DNA of 64,000 nucleotides from Martinezella miluonensis (GCF_900094545.1 NZ_FMAH01000017.1:1-64000); one strand, 5' to 3'; positions 39,514 through 48,633 are shown, numbered from the stretch's first letter. Made by a program: numbers and translations. The notes: generated from the sequence alone by a model not told the origin.

Positions 39514-39933
39514 TTAAAGCTCGGAGCCCGAGAGGCTTGTACCGGGAGGCTGTGCGCAAAGCCGCCGTCCCATGGTGACGAAAGGCGTTATGCGCTTCAG
39601 GAGCGCCTCCAGCGATCCGTAGGGTTTCAGCACGTTGGTCATTCCCAGATTGACCAGGCCCATGGCGAATAGATCCGTGTCGAGCACGAAAGCCCTCGTT
39701 GCCTCAGGTTTCTGCTCCGGGACGAAAAAGACACCCGGCTTGTTTAGTACCTTGGCGCAGATCAGCGTTCCGCTTTCGGCCACGAAGGGCCATTCGACCT
39801 CATCCTTCGCCTTATGGATCACTTGCATGCGAAAATCCTCGGCCCCTGGAAAGAGATCGTTGACTTCGGTCACGATCGCTCCTGCCGGCAACAAAAGCCC
39901 TGCAGCAAGAACGATCCCGACCGCCGTCGGCAT
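39514..39933 (-). CDS. Exported DUF2511/YebY-like protein inside the sox operon
   Basis: 139 residues. Residues 1-19 (MPTAVGIVLAAGLLLPAGA) look like a signal peptide, so the product is probably periplasmic. The WPFVAESGTLICAKVLNKPGVFFV stretch resembles the core of DUF2511/YebY proteins, a small family in which a tryptophan-proline-phenylalanine block precedes a cysteine. The resemblance is by eye, so moderate. Its ATG overlaps the soxB stop by one base and soxD follows 15 bp after its end, so it belongs to the operon although standard sox operons run soxB-soxD-soxA-soxG without it. A role with a cytoplasmic enzyme is unclear. Confidence 0.6.
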   Translation of the reverse strand: MPTAVGIVLAAGLLLPAGAIVTEVNDLFPGAEDFRMQVIHKAKDEVEWPFVAESGTLICAKVLNKPGVFFVPEQKPEATRAFVLDTDLFAMGLVNLGMTNVLKPYGSLEALLKRITPFVTMGRRLCAQPPGTSLSGSEL

Positions 39934-41186
39934 CAGTGCGCCACGGCCGCAGCCGCAGCCTCGTCGATCAATCGGCCGGTGCGGAAGCGATCCAGATTAA
40001 GCCCGGCATTGAATCGATGCGGCTCGTCGCGGGCGATGAGATGCGCAAAGAGATTGGCCGAACCCGGCGTCGCCTTGAAGCCGCCCGTGCCCCAGCCGCA
40101 ATTGACATAGAGACCCGGCACCGGCGTCTTCGACTGGATCGCCGAACGGTCCGGCGTATTGTCGACGATGCCGCCCCAGGAGCGCATCATCTTGACGCGA
40201 CGGAACATCGGGAAGAGCTCGCAGATCGCATCCAGGGTATGGGTGATGATCTGCAGACCGCCGGTCTGGCTATAGGAGTTGTACTGGTCCGTACCGGCGC
40301 CGATAACAAGCTCGCCCTTGTCGGACTGCGAGATATAGGCATGCACCGTGTTCGACATGACGACGCAGGGGAAGATCGGCTTCAGCGGCTCGGAAACCAG
40401 CGCCTGCAGCGGGCTCGACTGCAGCGGCACACGGACGCCCGCCATCTGCATGACGACGGTGGTGTGGCCCGCCGCCGAAACGCCGACCTTCTTGGCGCCG
40501 ATGAAGCCCTTGCTCGTGTCGACACCGGTCACTCGGCCATCCGGCCCGCGGCGGATGCCGGTCACTTCGCAGTTCTGGATGATGTGGACGCCGCGATCGG
40601 AAGCAGCGCGGGCAAAACCCCAGGCGACAGCATCGTGTCGTGCCGTGCCGCCGCGACGCTGCAGCGCAGCGCCGTTGATCGGGTAGCGCGCCGTTTTCGC
40701 GATATCGAGCGCCGGACAATAGGCTTTCGCCTGTTCGGGCGTCAGCCATTCATTGTCGATGCCGTAAAGACGGTTGGCGTGGATATGCCGCTTGAAGGAC
40801 TGCTGGTCGTGCACATTGTGCGACAGCATCATCACGCCGCGCGGCGAATACATGACATTATAATTGAGATCCTGAGACAGCCCCTCCCAGAGCTTCATCG
40901 AATGCTCGTAGATGTGCATGCTCTCTTCATAGAGATAGTTCGAGCGGATGATCGTCGTGTTACGGCCGGTATTGCCGCCGCCGAGCCAGCCCTTTTCGAT
41001 GACGGCAACATTGGTGATGCCGTGTTCCTTGGCGAGGTAGTAGGCCGCACCCAGGCCATGACCGCCGGCGCCGACGATGATGACGTCATACTCCTTGCGC
41101 GGCTCCGGCGAGGTCCACTGAGCCTCCCAGCCCTTGTGAGCCCGCATCGCTTCCCTCGCCACGGCAAAAACCGAGTATTTACGCAT
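39933..41186 (-). CDS. soxB: Sarcosine oxidase beta subunit
   Basis: 417 residues of the D-amino-acid-oxidase-like FAD family. The dinucleotide motif is YDVIIVGAGGHGLGAAYYLAKEHG, followed by VIEKGWLGGGNTGRNTTIIRSNYL, which holds the covalent FMN/FAD-region histidine/threonine context of SoxB. The C-terminal VNCGWGTGGFKATPGSANLFAHLI is the usual SoxB end. It is the catalytic subunit removing the methyl group of sarcosine. It is the first gene of a leftward operon; the 5' region (41187-41277) shows no obvious operator. Confidence 0.95.
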   Translation of the reverse strand: MRKYSVFAVAREAMRAHKGWEAQWTSPEPRKEYDVIIVGAGGHGLGAAYYLAKEHGITNVAVIEKGWLGGGNTGRNTTIIRSNYLYEESMHIYEHSMKLWEGLSQDLNYNVMYSPRGVMMLSHNVHDQQSFKRHIHANRLYGIDNEWLTPEQAKAYCPALDIAKTARYPINGAALQRRGGTARHDAVAWGFARAASDRGVHIIQNCEVTGIRRGPDGRVTGVDTSKGFIGAKKVGVSAAGHTTVVMQMAGVRVPLQSSPLQALVSEPLKPIFPCVVMSNTVHAYISQSDKGELVIGAGTDQYNSYSQTGGLQIITHTLDAICELFPMFRRVKMMRSWGGIVDNTPDRSAIQSKTPVPGLYVNCGWGTGGFKATPGSANLFAHLIARDEPHRFNAGLNLDRFRTGRLIDEAAAAAVAH

Positions 41187-41277
41187 TCGCCCTCAACTCC
41201 TTCAGGCAAGACGCCTTCTTTATGGGTCATACAAATCGCAAATCAGAAACCGACACAACGGCTCTTTTGCGACGCAT

Positions 41278-41778
41278 TCAGGACCAGCTTTCGACACGGC
41301 TAAAAGAATGAGCGGGCGGCGAGGCCGAACTATCTGAGGAGCCCGCGACCGCATGGCCGAATTCAGCCCTCTGAGGAACAAACCACAGTATTGCGTCACG
41401 CGTAAAAAGAAGACACGCCGCAAGCAGATAAAGCGACGTCGCCAGAATTAGGAAAACGAGTTCCAAAACGGTTCCGTCGGCGTGGCCCTTATTGGCGATT
41501 ATGCCGAAGCCGAAACCAATGACGAACATCATCGCGAATTGAGCGCCAAGCGTCATCCAGCGCGCCCAGTTCACCCTTTTACGAACAACCAGCCAAACCC
41601 AGAAGATTTGGACACAAGGAAACATAATTTGTACAATCGTAAAAATGTGCAGCGCTTCAGCAAAATGACTGGCCGTCCTATCCCAGTTCACCAACTGATT
41701 GATAAAAACGACCACCATCCCAGCATATGTGAGGCGTTCGTAGTACCGAACGCTCTTCGGCATGGTCTGATCGTTCAT
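41278..41778 (-). CDS. Small integral membrane protein of unknown function
   Basis: 166 residues with four hydrophobic segments (about 18-30, 45-66, 76-97 and 108-130) and a hydrophilic Ser-rich tail ending SRVESWS. No domain is recognised. The start at 41778 (MNDQTMPKSVRYYERL) lies 12 bp before the next leftward gene's stop, so the two may be transcribed together. Codon use is somewhat less biased than in the sox genes. Confidence 0.55.
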   Translation of the reverse strand: MNDQTMPKSVRYYERLTYAGMVVVFINQLVNWDRTASHFAEALHIFTIVQIMFPCVQIFWVWLVVRKRVNWARWMTLGAQFAMMFVIGFGFGIIANKGHADGTVLELVFLILATSLYLLAACLLFTRDAILWFVPQRAEFGHAVAGSSDSSASPPAHSFSRVESWS

Positions 41779-41790
41779 AGTCCCCCCGTC

Positions 41791-42030
41791 CTACTTGCGC
41801 TGCAGGTGACAAACCTTTACCCGGCCGGCATGGCCGTCGCTGCGCCAGACGCATCCTTCCTTGCGCGGCTTCTGGCTGTAAAGGTAAATCTTCGCGCGAT
41901 GCTTGTTATCGAAGGTCTGGTTCGAAAAATCGTGGCCGCCGACGCGCACGTTCTTGCCGAAACGCACTTCGCCGGCCGCCGCAGGCAAAAGCGTTGCGGT
42001 CAGGACGAATAAAGGCAAGCGCAGGCGCAA
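41791..42030 (-). CDS. Small exported protein, TTG start
   Basis: 79 residues. Residues 1-19 (MRLRLPLFVLTATLLPAAAG) form a signal peptide. The rest (VRFGKNVRVGGHDFSNQTFDNKHRAKIYLY, then EGCVWRSDGHAGRVKVCHLQRK) has two cysteines that could form a disulphide. Short proteins with this GGHDFSNQTF...VKVCHLQR pattern occur in rhizobia with no assigned function. The start codon is TTG, supported by GGAGG 7 bp upstream. Confidence 0.6.
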   Translation of the reverse strand: MRLRLPLFVLTATLLPAAAGEVRFGKNVRVGGHDFSNQTFDNKHRAKIYLYSQKPRKEGCVWRSDGHAGRVKVCHLQRK

Positions 42031-42415
42031 CGAGCAGCCTCCAGGCGGTGGCGAGATCGAACGACGTCATAGTGCGCTTCCCTCTTATTATCTGGCAACT
42101 GCGAGAATCAGGCTGTCGCCATTGCCCGAATGACAGGGATCGGGAATTTCCCATAGGCATGCCAGTCTGCAAAAGACGGAAAATCAAGCCCGTATCCCAT
42201 AGCCGCAACAGCGCAGACACGGCATCAATAGCCAAAGTCGGTACTCGACAAACCGCTTTTTCCTCTGCAAACTCACGATCTGGCTAGACTTTGACAAACC
42301 GATCTGCTATCTCGCCTAACCAATCGCAAGGCCGCGGCTGCGCGAACGTTATATTTTTGCCTCCTGGCGCTGCCGTCGCCGCTGGCATCAACCAAACCAA
42401 AGGAACGTGATTCTC
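42031..42415. promoter_or_regulatory. Non-coding region before rpsU with a probable promoter
   Basis: About 385 bp without a convincing gene. TTGACA at 42291-42296 is a perfect -35; the -10 at 17-18 bp (CCTAAC, about 42315) is weak, so the pair is tentative. AAGGA lies at about 42399-42403, the right distance for the GTG at 42416. Confidence 0.4.
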
Positions 42416-42628
42416 GTGCAGGTACTTGTCCGCGATAACAATGTTGACCAGGCTCTCCGCGCTCTCAAGAAGAAGATGCAGCGCGAAGGTATTTTCCGCG
42501 AAATGAAGATGCGCGACTACTATGAAAAGCCGTCGCAGAAGCGTGCTCGCGAGAAGGCAGAAGCTGTTCGTCGCGTTCGCAAGCTTGCTCGCAAGCGCGC
42601 TCAGCGCGAAGGCCTGGTTGCCAAGTAA
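42416..42628 (+). CDS. rpsU: 30S ribosomal protein S21
   Basis: 70 residues: [50 protein letters not shown], then a basic Arg/Lys tail, the standard S21. It binds 16S rRNA near the anti-Shine-Dalgarno end and helps start translation. I start at the GTG at 42416 because family proteins begin MQVLVRDNN; a GTG three codons upstream is in frame but too near the AAGGA ribosome-binding site. It has its own terminator. Confidence 0.96.
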   Translation: MQVLVRDNNVDQALRALKKKMQREGIFREMKMRDYYEKPSQKRAREKAEAVRRVRKLARKRAQREGLVAK

Positions 42629-42662
42629 TCGCCGTTTTTTCGACGTTTTCAGATGCATGTGT

Positions 42663-42694
42663 GGCGGGGGCGAGTCGTTCGCCGCCGCCTTTTT
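42663..42694 (+). terminator. Terminator of rpsU
   Basis: GGCGGGGGCGA pairs with TCGCCGCCGCC (one mismatch) across a GTCGT loop; TTTTT follows at 42690-42694. Confidence 0.8.
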
Positions 42695-42745
42695 GATTTG
42701 TTCTCTGCGCAAATCGGATTAAATCAGAACCGTCTGATATGACGC

Positions 42746-43642
42746 ATGGGGAAAGCGAACCCGATAATGGCAATGACGACTTTCGAAAAGTACCGCACTT
42801 CGAACCTCTCCTCCCGTGTTTCGAAGCAGATTGCGGCCCTGCCGGCCTTGGCGGTTCTTGCCGCGATCAGCCTCTCCGGCTGCCAGACAGCCTCCACCGA
42901 TAGCGTGATCCGCATCGACAAAGCGCAAGGCTCTTCGGAAAATATCGCTTCGCTGACCTCGGTCATCAATGCCAATCCACAGGATCCGGAAGGCTACAAC
43001 GTGCGCGGCACGGCCTATGGCCGCGGCGGCGATTTCAGCCGCTCGCTTGCGGACTTCAATCAGGCCATCCAGCTCAATCCGAAATTCTACCAGGCTTATG
43101 CCAACCGCGCGCTCATCTACCGCAATATGGGCAAGCTGCCGGAGGCGATCGCAGACTACAATGCCTCGCTGCAGATCAACGGTAATTATGACGTCGCCTA
43201 TATTGGCCGCGGCAATCTCTACCGCCAGGCAGGTCGCGACAACGATGCCTTCAACGACTATTCCAAGGCGATCAGCTTGGGAACGACGGATGGCCGCGCC
43301 TATAATGGCCGCGGCGTGATCTTCCAGAAGCGCAATCAGCAGGACAAGGCGATCGACGATTTCTCCAAGGCGATCTCGCTGTCGCCGAACTCGCCGGAGC
43401 CCTACAACAGCCGCGGCATCTCCTATCTCGCGCAGAATGACGACGACAACGCCTTCGCCGACTTCAATCACGCCATCGATCTGAACAACAAGGTCGCAGA
43501 ATCCTGGGCAAACCAGGCGTTCGTCTACGAGCGCAAGGGTGACAAGGTAAAGGCCCGCCGTTCCTATCAGCACGCGGTCAATCTCGACCAGAACTATCAG
43601 CCGGCCAGAGACGGCCTGGCACGCGTCGGCGCCGGCTCCTAA
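42746..43642 (+). CDS. TPR-repeat lipoprotein
   Basis: 298 residues. The signal peptide ends in a lipobox (ISLSGCQT, Cys about 46), so the mature protein is anchored in a membrane. From about residue 75 there are six tetratricopeptide repeats (for example GYNVRGTAYGRGGDFSRSLADFNQAIQLNP and AYNGRGVIFQKRNQQDKAIDDFSKAISLSP). It is a NlpI-like scaffold; NlpI-type lipoproteins organise cell-wall hydrolases, which is only a guess here. The unusually long leader before the hydrophobic core suggests the true start may be at 42767 or 42773. A terminator follows. Confidence 0.88.
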   Translation: MGKANPIMAMTTFEKYRTSNLSSRVSKQIAALPALAVLAAISLSGCQTASTDSVIRIDKAQGSSENIASLTSVINANPQDPEGYNVRGTAYGRGGDFSRSLADFNQAIQLNPKFYQAYANRALIYRNMGKLPEAIADYNASLQINGNYDVAYIGRGNLYRQAGRDNDAFNDYSKAISLGTTDGRAYNGRGVIFQKRNQQDKAIDDFSKAISLSPNSPEPYNSRGISYLAQNDDDNAFADFNHAIDLNNKVAESWANQAFVYERKGDKVKARRSYQHAVNLDQNYQPARDGLARVGAGS

Positions 43643-43670
43643 AATAACGGCATAGCAATAAGAGACGTTC

Positions 43671-43704
43671 AGCCGCCGGCAATCCCTGCCCGGCGGCTTT
43701 TCTT
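43671..43704 (+). terminator. Terminator of the TPR lipoprotein gene
   Basis: AGCCGCCGG pairs with CCGGCGGCT across a 10-nt loop, followed by TTTTCTTT. Confidence 0.8.
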
Positions 43705-43757
43705 TGCGCGATCGAGCGCTTAGTCTCGCAACACCCTTATCCGAACGAGACAGCCAC

Positions 43758-44828
43758 ATGCCCTCTCCGCAGAAAATCATCGTCGTCGGCGCTGGAATCA
43801 TCGGTGCCTCCATCGCCTGGCATCTCCAGCGCAAAGGCGCCGACGTCACGGTGGTCGCGCAGACGATCGGCGGCGTGGCAACACCGAACTCTTTCTCCTG
43901 GATCAACGCCAGCTGGGGAAACCCAGAATTCTATTTCCGTCTTCGTCACCGCTCGATGGCCGAATGGTCGCGGCTTGCGGCGGAACTGCCCGGCCTGCCA
44001 CTGTCATGGTGTGGCGGATTGTGCTGGGATCTCCCAGAGGCCGAACTGGATGCCTATGCCGCACAGCATCATGGATGGGGCTACGGCATACAGCCGGTCA
44101 ATCGCGCGACCAGCGCGCTGATCGAACCGAACCTCGCAAACCTGCCGGATTATGCGCTACATGTCGCCGAGGAAGGCGCCGTCGAGCCGGTTGCAGCCGC
44201 CGAGCTGCTGCTGAACGATGCAAGGCACCGTGGCGCAGCGCTTCTATCCGGCATCGAGGTCAAGCGTCTGCTCTCGGAGCGCAACCGGATTGTCGGCATC
44301 GAAACGAGCGAAGGGGCGATGCACGCCGATCATGTCGTTCTTGCCGCCGGCGCCGGCACGGCGGCGCTTGCGGCATCGGCCGATATCCTGGTGCCGCTCG
44401 AAACGCCGCCGGGGCTCATCGTCCATTCCCGCCCCGTGCACAAAATGCTGAACGGTCTGGTGATGGCGCCGGAATTGCATATGCGCCAGACGCTGGAGGG
44501 GCGGATCATCGCCGGCAGCGACTTCGGCGGCACCGACCCAGGCGACGATCCGCAGGTGGCTGCCGGCGAGCTTTTCGCCAAAACCAGAGCGGCCTTGAAA
44601 GGCGGCGAGACGCTGGAGCTCGATTTCCACAGCATCGGCTATCGCCCGACACCGAAGGACGGCTTCCCCATCCTGGGTCGTGTCGATGCAGCGCCGGGTC
44701 TCTATCTCGCGGTCCTGCATTCCGGAGTCACGCTCGCGCCGCTGGTCGGCTTGCTTGCAGCAGAAGAGCTCGTCGACGACAGTGAAGATCCACAACTTGC
44801 CTCGTTCCGCCTTTCCCGCTTTGCCTGA
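43758..44828 (+). CDS. FAD-dependent oxidoreductase, DAO family
   Basis: 356 residues. The Rossmann motif is at the N-terminus (KIIVVGAGIIGASIAWHLQRKGADVTVV). A second conserved part, SFSWINASWGNPEFYFRLRHRSMAEW, and the C-terminal YRPTPKDGFPILGRVDAAPGLYLAVLHSGVTLAPLVG are typical of the glycine/D-amino-acid oxidase family. Substrate unknown. I start at 43758 (MPSPQKIIVV) because the preceding 18 in-frame codons do not belong to the fold. It stands alone downstream of the terminator at 43671. Confidence 0.85.
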   Translation: MPSPQKIIVVGAGIIGASIAWHLQRKGADVTVVAQTIGGVATPNSFSWINASWGNPEFYFRLRHRSMAEWSRLAAELPGLPLSWCGGLCWDLPEAELDAYAAQHHGWGYGIQPVNRATSALIEPNLANLPDYALHVAEEGAVEPVAAAELLLNDARHRGAALLSGIEVKRLLSERNRIVGIETSEGAMHADHVVLAAGAGTAALAASADILVPLETPPGLIVHSRPVHKMLNGLVMAPELHMRQTLEGRIIAGSDFGGTDPGDDPQVAAGELFAKTRAALKGGETLELDFHSIGYRPTPKDGFPILGRVDAAPGLYLAVLHSGVTLAPLVGLLAAEELVDDSEDPQLASFRLSRFA

Positions 44829-45054
44829 CCTGGCAAAGAAAGCCGCCAACGCAACTCAAGGGATGCATTACCAGCGCCGTAAATATCGGGGATCGCTTAT
44901 GATTTCACGGCAATGACTTTTCAGATGTTGCAAGGCAATTTACCGAGCCCTAACATGGGCGCTCCGAGAGCATGTAGCTCAAGTCTAGGCATGGGGGCGC
45001 TTGGCATGATGACCAGAACCACTCTTTCCGCTTTTGCCAGGGCTTTCGATCGTC

Positions 45055-46737
45055 ATGGAGATACGATCGGTTGATCGCCCCATGAGGAAGCCGCATTTCC
45101 CGAAAGCGTCGATTGGGGCCTATCTCATCGCCATAGCCTTGGCGATCGCTTTGCCGATCCTGGCTTTCGTCGCATTGCTTCTCGTCCAGCTCGAAAACAA
45201 TGAGCGCGATGCGTTGAAGGGCGAGACGGTTCAGGATGCACAGGCTTTGGCGCGCGTCATTGACCGGCAATTGCAGGACATGGCGACGACGTTGCGGCTG
45301 CTGTCTTCCTCGCCGGAACTCGAGCACAATGACATCGCCACCTTCTTCGCCCGAACGGAGACGGTCCTGCGCACCGATTCACTCTTCGTGCTGCTGATGG
45401 AGAAGGATGGTCAGATCCGGCTGAATACCCGCTGGCCGCTCGGCAAGGCGCTCGGCAAGACCGGCAACATGGCCGCGCTGCAATCGGCGCTTGATTCCGG
45501 GCGCATCGAAACCTCCGATGTCTTTATCGGCGCCACAGTCCGCCGCTGGGTCTACAATGTCACGTTGCCCCTGGAGCACTCCCCGGCCGGTGCAGCGCTC
45601 GCCATAACCCAGGATGCCGACGATCTTGCCAAGCTTATAACGACGGAAGCATTGCCGCCGGGCTGGTCCGCGGCCGTCATCGATAAATCCGGCCATATCG
45701 TTGCCGCCGGCGGTCCGACCACCCATGCGCCGGGTGACGCATTCAACAAGGAGATCCTGTCGAAGCTGATCGCCTCAAGTGGCGTCTATCAGGACGACAA
45801 AATCCTGCCGCACTCGCTGCTCGGATACGCACAAATCTCCGGCTGGTCGTGGAAGGCAATCGTCTGGGGCCCGGTCACCTCGGCGCAATCCTCGCTGATG
45901 AGCACCTGGCGCTTTCTCATCTATGGCGGCGTCACGCTGCTGCTGGTCGCGCTGATCGCCGTCTACGCGCTGGCGCGGCAGGTGCGCATCACCATACAAA
46001 GCATCGCCGACATGGCCGACCGCATGGGCCGCGGCGAGATCGTCGCGCCGATCGACACCAGCGTTATCGAAGCCAATCAGGTGGCCGTCGCGCTCTCCAA
46101 CGCGTCTTTCGACCGCAGCGTCACGGAAGACCGCCTGCATTTCGTCATGCATGAACTCGTCCATCGCACCAAGAACCTGCTGGCGCTTGCCCAGGCGATG
46201 ACCCGCCAGCTCGCGCGCCAGACGGACAGCGTCGATACCTTCCAGCGGGCGGTCGCCGACCGCTTGGAGGGATTGGCCCGTTCGATCGAGGTGCTGACCA
46301 GCGAGCAATGGTCCGGCGTCTCGCTGCGACGGGTGATCGACATCCATCTCGCGACTTTCCTGCAAGCGCCGCAACAGCTCGATGTCCGGGGCAATGACTT
46401 CTTGCTGAAGCCGGAAGCCGTTCAAAATCTCGGTCTGATCCTGCATGAGCTTGCGACCAATTCGGTGAAATATGGCGCACTCTCGGCGACAGAAGGCAGG
46501 ATCGCCATCGAATGGACGAATGAGATCGGCGAGAACGGGTCGATGATCCACTTCATCTGGACCGAAAGCGGCGGTCCCGAGGTCAAGCCGCCGGTTGAAA
46601 CCGGCTTCGGCACCACCGTTACGAAAGTCCATGCCGCTGCGTCCTTCGGCGGGCATGTCGAGGTTGACTTCCGTCCTACCGGCCTCGTCTGGACGCTGAT
46701 CGCGCCGCGCAACATGATGGAACGCGAGCGGACTTGA
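45055..46737 (+). CDS. Sensor histidine kinase, HWE/HisKA_2 type
   Basis: About 560 residues. One membrane helix at about 20-43, an extracytoplasmic sensor region (about 45-290, CHASE/Cache-like by layout), a second helix at about 285-305, a HAMP-like segment, then the kinase core. The phospho-acceptor is His366 in HELVHRTKNLLALAQAMTRQ; the N-box is LILHELATNSVKYGALS, in the HWE style, and there is no typical G1 DxGxG. HWE kinases usually act with PAS or receiver partners; no response regulator gene is adjacent, so it is an orphan. Start uncertain: ATG 45055, ATG 45082 or TTG 45034. Confidence 0.88.
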   Translation: MEIRSVDRPMRKPHFPKASIGAYLIAIALAIALPILAFVALLLVQLENNERDALKGETVQDAQALARVIDRQLQDMATTLRLLSSSPELEHNDIATFFARTETVLRTDSLFVLLMEKDGQIRLNTRWPLGKALGKTGNMAALQSALDSGRIETSDVFIGATVRRWVYNVTLPLEHSPAGAALAITQDADDLAKLITTEALPPGWSAAVIDKSGHIVAAGGPTTHAPGDAFNKEILSKLIASSGVYQDDKILPHSLLGYAQISGWSWKAIVWGPVTSAQSSLMSTWRFLIYGGVTLLLVALIAVYALARQVRITIQSIADMADRMGRGEIVAPIDTSVIEANQVAVALSNASFDRSVTEDRLHFVMHELVHRTKNLLALAQAMTRQLARQTDSVDTFQRAVADRLEGLARSIEVLTSEQWSGVSLRRVIDIHLATFLQAPQQLDVRGNDFLLKPEAVQNLGLILHELATNSVKYGALSATEGRIAIEWTNEIGENGSMIHFIWTESGGPEVKPPVETGFGTTVTKVHAAASFGGHVEVDFRPTGLVWTLIAPRNMMERERT

Positions 46738-46740
46738 CGC

Positions 46741-47997
46741 TTATGACTGGGTGACGGGAGCCTCGGCGCGGCCAAGCAGCAATGCGCGCTCCCTTTCATT
46801 GCCGGTCAATTCGGCAGCGCGGCGGAACTCGGCGCGAGCCTCCGCAACGCGCCCCAGCTTCGCCAAAAGATCGCCCCGCACCGTCGGCAGCAAATGCGAT
46901 CCCTTCAAGCGCGGCTCGTCAGCCAGCGCGTCGGCGATGGCAAGACCCTGGGCAGCACCAAACGCCATGCCGACGGCCACCGCCCGGTTGATTTCGACGA
47001 TCGGCGACGGCGCTGCCAGGGTGAGCGCCTGATAATAGGCGGCGATGGCGATCCAGTCGGTATCGGCGGCGGTCGCTGCACGGGAATGGCAGGCCGCGAT
47101 CATCGCCTGCAGCAAATAGGGACCGGGCATCGACGTCAGGAGCATGGCGCGGGCCAGACCATCGAGGCCGCTGCGGATCAACGACCAGTTCCACCGGCTG
47201 CGGTCCTGATCGAGCAACAGGATTGGATTGCCCACCCCATCGACCCTGGCGACAAAGCGTGAGGCGTGCAACTCCATCAGAGCCAGAAGCCCCAGTACCT
47301 CCGGCTCTTGCGGCATCAGCGCCGCCAGCGAGCGCCCCAGCCGCAAGGCTTCACCGCAAAGATCGGCACGCAGCCAATGCGGCCCTTCCGTTGCTACGTA
47401 TCCTTCGTTGAAGATCAGATAGACCACCTCCAGCACCGCGGCGAGACGATCCCGGCGCTCTTCGCCCCGCGGCGTCTCGAAAGCGATTTCGGCATCGCGC
47501 AGCGTCCGCTTGGCGCGCACGATGCGCTGCGCGACGGTGGCTTCAGGCAGAAGAAACGCACGACCGATTTCCTGCGTCGACAGCCCGCCCAGCAACCGCA
47601 AGGCAAGCGCTGCACGCTGCTCGGCCGGCAGCACCGGATGGCAGGCGGTGAAAATCAGCCGCAGCAGATCGTCGTCTATGTCCTCATCGAGCATCGCCTC
47701 GATATCGGGCGTTTCGCGCTCAAGCTCGGCAAAGTCTATGGACAGTTCGCGATGCTTGCCGTCGATCAGTGTGGTGCGGCGCAGCCGGTCGAGCGCCCTG
47801 TTCTTGGCAACCCGCGTCAACCAGGCCGCCGGGTTGCGCGGAATGCCAGCGCGAGGCCAGCGTTCGAGGGCAAGCACGAAGGCATCCTGCGCGATCTCTT
47901 CCGCGAGGCCGATATCGCGCAGCAAGCGGTTCAGCCTGGCGGCGAGCTTTGGTTGCTCGATCCGCCAGACCGCTTCGATGGCACCGGTCGTGGTCAC
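46741..47997 (-). CDS. ECF sigma factor with C-terminal TPR extension (ECF42 group)
   Basis: 418 residues. Sigma-70 region 2 (about residues 10-80, GLAEEIAQDAFVLALERWPRAGIPRNPAAWLTRVAKNRALDRLRR) and region 4 (about 110-170, AALALRLLGGLSTQEIGRAFLLPEATVAQRIVRAKRTL) are followed by DUF6596 (about 185-285, VYLIFNEGYVATEGPHWLRADLCGEALRLGRSL). The C-terminus is TPR-like (AYYQALTLAAPSPIVEINRAVAVGMAFG, RAEFRRAAELTGNERERALLLGR). This is the ECF42 layout, in which no anti-sigma factor is used and the extension is thought to control activity. It overlaps its DGPF-protein gene by four bases. Confidence 0.93.
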   Translation of the reverse strand: MTTTGAIEAVWRIEQPKLAARLNRLLRDIGLAEEIAQDAFVLALERWPRAGIPRNPAAWLTRVAKNRALDRLRRTTLIDGKHRELSIDFAELERETPDIEAMLDEDIDDDLLRLIFTACHPVLPAEQRAALALRLLGGLSTQEIGRAFLLPEATVAQRIVRAKRTLRDAEIAFETPRGEERRDRLAAVLEVVYLIFNEGYVATEGPHWLRADLCGEALRLGRSLAALMPQEPEVLGLLALMELHASRFVARVDGVGNPILLLDQDRSRWNWSLIRSGLDGLARAMLLTSMPGPYLLQAMIAACHSRAATAADTDWIAIAAYYQALTLAAPSPIVEINRAVAVGMAFGAAQGLAIADALADEPRLKGSHLLPTVRGDLLAKLGRVAEARAEFRRAAELTGNERERALLLGRAEAPVTQS

Positions 47998-48398
47998 CCC
48001 TTCAGCTCGCTGAAGCCTTCCGCTGCCTTCTGCACATCCTCGGGAAACTCGCTCATCTCATGGATGCGGCGGACTTCGATGATATCATCTTCCGATGCCG
48101 GGCAGCGGCGTGCCCATTCGATAGCCTCGTCACGCGAGCGCACATCGAGTATCCAATACCCGCCCAGCACTTCCTTCACCTCAGCAAACGGGCCATCGAC
48201 GACGGCAGGTTTTCCGCCCTTGAAGCTCACCCGAGCCCCCGAAGCCGGCGGATGCAGCCCTTCCAGGGCCAGGAGCACGCCGGCCTTCTTCAACTCCTCA
48301 TTGTATTTCATCATCGCTTCGATTGCCTCAGGGCTGGGCATGGCATCGAGCGCAGCAGATGCGTAGCCGCCGGGGATCATCAACATCATGAATCGCAT
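47994..48398 (-). CDS. YCII/DGPF-domain protein
   Basis: A 134-residue protein starting MRFMMLMIPGGYASAALDAMP, with the diagnostic DGPFAEVKEVLGGYWILDVRSRDEAIEWARRCP motif. DGPF proteins occur next to ECF42 sigma factors in many bacteria and their genes are targets of these sigma factors; biochemical function is unknown. I start at 48398 because MRFMML is the family start and the codons upstream to 48428 have no support. ATGA overlap with the sigma factor gene indicates coupled translation. Confidence 0.9.
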   Translation of the reverse strand: MRFMMLMIPGGYASAALDAMPSPEAIEAMMKYNEELKKAGVLLALEGLHPPASGARVSFKGGKPAVVDGPFAEVKEVLGGYWILDVRSRDEAIEWARRCPASEDDIIEVRRIHEMSEFPEDVQKAAEGFSELKG

Positions 48399-48540
48399 GG
48401 GTTCTTTCTCCTTGGTTGGGTTGAACATACCACACGACGAACGAGCTACAGCAGAATCGACGGGAGCCAGAAAAATAAACGCATTTTCTTATGCGGCGCG
48501 CGAAGGAGGACAAAAGACGAGGAATACCGCACGCCGCAAT

Positions 48541-48573
48541 GACCACCTCGACCGCTTACCGGTCGAGGTGGTC
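48541..48573. repeat. 13-bp inverted repeat between the DGPF and pntB genes
   Basis: GACCACCTCGACC faces GGTCGAGGTGGTC with a 7-base gap. No T-run is present. The hairpin could protect or end the leftward pntB transcript. Confidence 0.5.
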
Positions 48574-48633
48574 TGCAGATCCGACGTTCTAAATGGGGCA
48601 AGCGGCGATTGAACGACTAGGGTGTTTAGCCGC

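Noticed and set aside
39936..41303. Rightward 455-residue frame antisense to soxB
   Set aside because: Shadow of soxB, no domain or ribosome-binding site.
47266..48366. Rightward 366-residue frame antisense to the ECF sigma factor and DGPF genes
   Set aside because: No domain recognised and opposite to two well-supported, coupled genes.
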